From Actinomycetota bacterium (GTDB taxonomy: Bacteria; Actinomycetota; Actinomycetes; JACCUZ01): a stretch of DNA of 8,805 nt. The notes under the pieces were generated by a model. The model searched no databases. It saw only the letters and a program-made list of their open reading frames with translations, and was not told where the DNA came from. Positions 5,393 to 8,805 of this stretch are shown piece after piece. Every line of letters starts with the position of its first letter. Positions within the stretch are counted from its first letter, which is position 1. The translations under genes and the position numbers were made by a program. The stretch covers positions 1 to 8,805 of the forward strand of contig JAVEDA010000246.1 of the NCBI GenBank assembly GCA_030841195.1, written 5' to 3'.

Positions 5393-7567
5393 CTAGGGCA
5401 CGGCTCGACCGGGTGCGCGCACCTGCGGCCACCCGCAGCCACGGAGCGTCCGGGTGAGGAACCGGAGCTCGGCCGGGTCGACCGCGAGTCGCCAGCGCCA
5501 CTTCACGGCGACCCAGTCGGCGACGTAGGTGCACCGGTACGCCGGTCGCGGCAGCCAGTCCTGCGGCTCCCGGCCCGCCTTCGCCACGACTGATGCCTTC
5601 GTGACCGCCACCAGCGTCGCGGGGTAGCCGAGGTCGTTGCCGAGCTGCCGACGCAGCGCTGGTCGCCAAGCCCGCGCGCCGGACCGCCAGGCCTCGCGCG
5701 GCGGGACGACGTGGTCGACGACCATCGTGCTGCTGCGGGTCCGGTACCGCCCGTCGTACGGCGAGTGCCAGCGGCCGCCGGTGAGCGCGCAGCCGCTCCC
5801 GACCCGCGGTGGTCGCAGGGCCTCGGCGACGAGCACCTCGGCCGCCGTGCTGCAGCCGTCGCCGTCGGCGTCGCGCCAGCCGGGGAAGGACGACGCGATG
5901 AACCCGCGGTCCCGCTCGGGCGCGCGGCGCAGTGCCGCGAGCAGGCTGCGGCTGCTGCGCCGGACGTAGGGCGTCGTCGCGGTAGCGGCAGTCGACGCCA
6001 ATGACCGGTTGCCTGCGGTATCGAAGGCCTCTACGGTCCACGCGTACCGGCGCTCGGCGGCCAGCGCGGGGTCCCGGTAGGACGTCGCAGCCGCCGGCAG
6101 GTTTGCGACCGCGACGCCGCCGCGGCGGACGGTGTAGCCCGCGACCCCCACGGCGTCGGCGGACGCGGTCCAGGACAGGTCTGCAGACGTCGGGGACACG
6201 GCCCGCGCTGCCACGCCGGTGGGCACCGAGGGCGGGGTCGTGTCCGGCGGGGGAGCCGGGTGCCGGCACGGCACCGTGCCGGAGTCGGTGAAGGTGTTGT
6301 CGGTGGTGGCGTAGCCGAAGGCGGCGTCGTCCGGCCCGAGGTCTAGCCGCAGCGCACCGGCCGCTGCTTGCGTGGTCTCCACCGCCACCCGCAAGTCGTT
6401 GCCCTTCTGGTTGATGATGTCCCGGCCGCCGGTGCCGACGACGAACTGAGTGAGGCCGCCGGGTGCCGCGGCACCGTTGCGGTCCAACGGCCTCCAGCGT
6501 TCGTAGGTGTGCGCGTGCCCGGCCAGGACCATCGTCACGTTCTGGTCGACGAGCAGCTGCCAGACCTGGGCCAGGCCGTCCCGGTTGACATCGACGACGT
6601 TGCTGTAGCGCGGGTGGTGCATGTACGCGATCGTGCAGCTGCCCTGGTGGGCGGCCAGGTCCTGGGCCAGCCAGTCGTACTGTGCCGACCCGGGCACCAG
6701 CTGGCTGGCTACCCCGGTAGCGTCGGCGAAGTCGGTGGTGGAGTCGAGCACGACGAGGTGCCAGCCGCCGAGGTCGTAGCTGTAGTAGTGCGGCGCGCCG
6801 CCCCAGTAGGCGAAGTACGGTGCCGCGCCGTCGGTCCGGTACTCGTGGTTCCCGATCGCGGGGTTCGTGATGCCACGGAACTGACCGTAGCCGGCGGGGT
6901 CGTCGTACCAGGTGTCGTACTCGAACGGCGTGCCGTTGTCGTAGACGTCGCCCAGGTAGGCGAAGACGTCCGGGTCCATGGCTGCAATTTGCGCCGTGAC
7001 CCCCAGGCTCTCGGGGGATCCGTCGGCCCCGTCGCCGACGACAGCCAGCCGGACCCGCCCGTCGGGACCGGGCGCCGCAGTGCGCGGGACGAACGGGTCG
7101 GCCGGTGGCACACCTGACACGTTGCTGGCCGTGCTGGTCCCGGTGGACGAGGTGGTCCCCGGAGTGGTACCGCCGGGGTCGTCGACGAACGCGCGGGCGG
7201 ACAGCGTCCCGGTGCCGTTGGTCAGCCGCTCGCTGCGCAGCGTCATCCGGTAGGTGCCGGTGCCGGTGCCGGGGTCGGGGTCATGGTCGGCGAGGAGGTA
7301 CCCGCCGTTCCAGGAGAAGGCCACCCGGTCGACCGGGACCGCGCCGGCCGGCGTCACGGTCACGGCTGCGGTGACCTGCCTGCTGCCCGTGAGGGTGCTT
7401 CCGTCGAGCAGCTGGTCAAGGCACACACTGACGGTGTAGCCGGTCCCGATGTAGGACCCGCAGGTCGCAGCCGCTGTCGCCGGCGCCGCCCCCGAGACCG
7501 TCAGCCCGGCGACAAGGGCGGCAGCGGCCACCACCGGCACAACCCGACGCAGACCCCCGTGGCGCAT
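5393..7567 (-). CDS. Secreted metallophosphoesterase with fibronectin III and C-terminal HNH/DUF1524-like domain
   Basis: This is a predicted exported 724-residue multidomain enzyme. Residues 1-34 form a signal peptide: basic MRHGGLRR, a hydrophobic core, then alanine-rich APATAAA with AxA sites. Residues 35-125 look like an Ig-type beta domain, followed by a Gly/Thr/Ser linker (130-155). The purple-acid-phosphatase-like core (about 171-435) has complete metal motifs: GDGADG (D179), GDVYDNG (D207), GNHEY (N240, H241), HHPRYS (H317, H318) and GHAHTYER (H351, H353, R357). A fibronectin III domain spans about 446-534. The C-terminal 545-715 resembles actinobacterial secreted HNH/DUF1524 proteins: DADGDGC (566-572), VDHV (617-620), NDLG (644-647), WLP (671-673), YRC (677-679), cysteines 572, 593, 679 and 711. 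The expected Asn before Lys663 is Val660, so nuclease activity is doubtful. The ATG at 7567 is preferred because it opens the signal peptide and avoids overlapping the upstream gene. No strong Shine-Dalgarno is seen. Confidence 0.87.
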   Translation of the reverse strand: MRHGGLRRVVPVVAAAALVAGLTVSGAAPATAAATCGSYIGTGYTVSVCLDQLLDGSTLTGSRQVTAAVTVTPAGAVPVDRVAFSWNGGYLLADHDPDPGTGTGTYRMTLRSERLTNGTGTLSARAFVDDPGGTTPGTTSSTGTSTASNVSGVPPADPFVPRTAAPGPDGRVRLAVVGDGADGSPESLGVTAQIAAMDPDVFAYLGDVYDNGTPFEYDTWYDDPAGYGQFRGITNPAIGNHEYRTDGAAPYFAYWGGAPHYYSYDLGGWHLVVLDSTTDFADATGVASQLVPGSAQYDWLAQDLAAHQGSCTIAYMHHPRYSNVVDVNRDGLAQVWQLLVDQNVTMVLAGHAHTYERWRPLDRNGAAAPGGLTQFVVGTGGRDIINQKGNDLRVAVETTQAAAGALRLDLGPDDAAFGYATTDNTFTDSGTVPCRHPAPPPDTTPPSVPTGVAARAVSPTSADLSWTASADAVGVAGYTVRRGGVAVANLPAAATSYRDPALAAERRYAWTVEAFDTAGNRSLASTAATATTPYVRRSSRSLLAALRRAPERDRGFIASSFPGWRDADGDGCSTAAEVLVAEALRPPRVGSGCALTGGRWHSPYDGRYRTRSSTMVVDHVVPPREAWRSGARAWRPALRRQLGNDLGYPATLVAVTKASVVAKAGREPQDWLPRPAYRCTYVADWVAVKWRWRLAVDPAELRFLTRTLRGCGWPQVRAPGRAVP
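5411..5437. repeat. Nested inverted repeats at the convergent 3' ends (weak bidirectional terminator candidate)
   Basis: A perfect 12-base palindrome GGTGCGCGCACC (5412-5423) is followed directly by TGCGG-CCAC-CCGCA (5424-5437), a 5-bp stem with a four-base loop. They lie 23-49 bases after the HAD stop and inside the last codons of the phosphatase gene. There is no T-tract, so this would be an atypical terminator at best. Such hairpins also arise by chance in GC-rich coding DNA. Confidence 0.25.
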
Positions 7568-7598
7568 CCGAGCAGTATGCCTGGCCGGTCGGACATGG

Positions 7599-8805
7599 CT
7601 AGGCAGTGAAGCGGAACTCGACTGTTCGCAGCAGATCGTCGCCCAGGTCGAGCCGGACGGTGCGGCACGACGCCGCGTACGACGTCGGGGTCCGCCAGTT
7701 GTACTGGTAGCTGCCGTCCCCGAAGTTCTGCAGCCCGGACCCGCCGACTGGCGTCTCGTCGACGGGGTCCTGCACCCCACCTGCCGTCGCAGTGCAGCTG
7801 TGGCTGACCGACGAGACCTGCACGGATCCGAGGGTCGTGACCGGGGCGCCGGCCGCGTCGGCGAGCAGCCACTTCAGCGGCACGACCTTGCCTGCCTTCA
7901 CGACGTTGACCGCGCCGGCGCTGCCGTTCACCGGCGGCTGGAACCCGCTGAACCCGTAGACCACCCGGTAGTCGCAGACGTCGGAGCCAGTGCGACCGGC
8001 CAGGTCGGTGCCGGTCACCGTGGCGGTCTGGTCCCCGACGGTCCCGGTGCCGACAGCCAGCACCTCGCGGGCGTGGACCGGCCCGGACGGGGTGTCGGTG
8101 ATGTCCGCGCCCACCAGGGTCCCGTTCTGGTGCAGCAGGTAGGTGACGAGGTCGTCGCAGGTGACCGTCGGGTCCGTCAGGTCGACCTTGGTCTCGAGCG
8201 ACGCCTCGGTCGAGTTGCCCGCGTGGTCGCTGATCGTCCGGGTGGTCGTCGACACGCCCTCGTCGGGCTGCACGGTCGGTGGACACTCGCCCACTACGCC
8301 GGACGTGGCGTCGTCGCAGGCGAAGTTGAGCGTCGGAGTGCTGACGAACCACCCGTTGGTGCCGTCCGGCGCGTCCGGCGCCGTCGTGACGTCCAAGGTC
8401 GGCGGCGTCGCGTCGCGCCCGATCGTCACGGTCCGCTCGGTGACACCGCCGCCGCTCGAGGCGCGGCAGGTGTAGGTGGTCTTGGGCTGGTCGACCGAGA
8501 CCGTCAGTGGCTCGCAGCCGGTGGAGGTGACGGGAGACTCGGGGTCGGCGACGTCCCACGTGAGCGTCACGTCACCACGGTCCCAGCCCTCCGCGCCCGG
8601 GAGCGATCGCGCGACGTGCGGGGTGACGCCAGGCGGCGTGCGGCACGGCAGCACGCCCGAGTCGCTGTACGAGCTGTTCGCGGCCGTGAAGGTGAACTCT
8701 GCGTCGCTGGGACCCAGGTCGAGGAACAGTGCGCCGGGCGTCGTCGCGTCGGTCGCCAGGCGTGGCTCAGGATTCTTCACGTTGAGGATCGGCCGTCCTG
8801 CGGTG
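7599..8805 (-). CDS. Metallophosphoesterase paralog with Ig-like repeats and C-terminal PxKF-type domain (5' end outside window)
   Basis: The frame is open to the right edge, so the visible 401 residues are the C-terminal part of a larger protein; the GTG at 8780 is not a real start. The first 50-60 visible residues match the end of the phosphatase core in the next gene: TAGRPILN parallels GTGGRDIIN, and GALFLDLGPSDAEF with DSGVLPCR parallels GALRLDLGPDDAAF with DSGTVPCR. Next come about 200 residues of Ig-like beta repeats with cysteine pairs, including DATPPTLDV and SDHAGNST, as in bacterial surface adhesion modules. The last about 120 residues (roughly 7602-7955) resemble the PxKF domain of actinobacterial extracellular proteins: FQPPVN, NVVKAGKVVPLKW, DGSYQYNW, CRTVRLDLGD, VEFRF. 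The Phe of PxKF is Trp here. The active-site motifs lie outside the window. It is 31 bases upstream of its paralog, so co-transcription is likely. Secretion is inferred from the domain types and the paralog. Confidence 0.82.
   Translation of the reverse strand, partial: TAGRPILNVKNPEPRLATDATTPGALFLDLGPSDAEFTFTAANSSYSDSGVLPCRTPPGVTPHVARSLPGAEGWDRGDVTLTWDVADPESPVTSTGCEPLTVSVDQPKTTYTCRASSGGGVTERTVTIGRDATPPTLDVTTAPDAPDGTNGWFVSTPTLNFACDDATSGVVGECPPTVQPDEGVSTTTRTISDHAGNSTEASLETKVDLTDPTVTCDDLVTYLLHQNGTLVGADITDTPSGPVHAREVLAVGTGTVGDQTATVTGTDLAGRTGSDVCDYRVVYGFSGFQPPVNGSAGAVNVVKAGKVVPLKWLLADAAGAPVTTLGSVQVSSVSHSCTATAGGVQDPVDETPVGGSGLQNFGDGSYQYNWRTPTSYAASCRTVRLDLGDDLLRTVEFRFTA

Noticed and set aside
6368..7117. 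Plus-strand open frame opposite the phosphatase core (249 codons), Val-rich
   Set aside because: Its valine-rich repeats simply mirror the antisense of the phosphatase codons; the opposite frame has complete catalytic motifs.
7254..7271. Three tandem GTGCCG hexamers
   Set aside because: They encode part of a Gly-Thr loop in the N-terminal Ig-like domain; too short to treat as a functional repeat.
7568..7780. In-frame 71-codon upstream extension of the complete phosphatase gene
   Set aside because: It would bury the signal peptide and overlap the 3' end of the upstream gene by 182 bases; the extension is Arg/Ser/Thr-rich without family character.
7501..8559. Minus-strand frame overlapping both phosphatase genes (352 codons), Arg-rich
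   Set aside because: It is out of frame with both domain-bearing proteins and shows shadow composition.

Overview
The window is GC-rich throughout, with GTG and TTG starts, genes packed end to end and family-typical actinobacterial proteins. It most likely comes from a high-GC actinomycete chromosome; a Nocardioides-like or related soil actinobacterium would fit, but the sequence does not fix the genus. I see no RNA genes, CRISPR arrays, insertion sequences or phage genes, and no gene-free stretch over 300 bases.

Layout. (1) Positions 1-1153 (+): the 3' part of a DrrA-like ABC ATPase, then its ABC-2 permease, joined by a 4-base ATGA overlap; this is an exporter of unknown substrate. (2) 1158-2735 (-): a 12-helix MFS transporter of the sugar/metabolite:H+ porter type, convergent with the exporter with a 4-base gap. 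(3) 2736-2920: a divergent control region holding a perfect 9-bp inverted repeat, an imperfect dyad resembling the core of a DtxR/IdeR box, and a strong Shine-Dalgarno that moves the next start to a TTG. (4) 2921-5388 (+): a tight operon of monofunctional proline dehydrogenase, pyrroline-5-carboxylate reductase (proC) and a HAD-family phosphatase. The first two run opposite halves of the proline/P5C cycle. (5) 5393-8805 (-): two tandem metallophosphoesterases, one clearly secreted, convergent with the proline operon, again with a 4-base gap. The upstream copy is cut by the window edge and ends in Ig-like repeats plus a PxKF-type domain. The downstream copy is complete, with a signal peptide, an Ig-like domain, a phosphatase core, a fibronectin III domain and a C-terminal HNH/DUF1524-like domain.

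The most interesting item is that last protein, a predicted secreted phosphatase fused to a secreted-nuclease fold. This suggests phosphate recovery from extracellular nucleic acids. However, the HNH part seems to have lost a key metal-binding asparagine, so it may now be a binding module. The paralog beside it keeps the same phosphatase core type but carries unrelated tails, which points to duplication followed by domain exchange. The rest of the window looks like ordinary actinobacterial housekeeping and transport.
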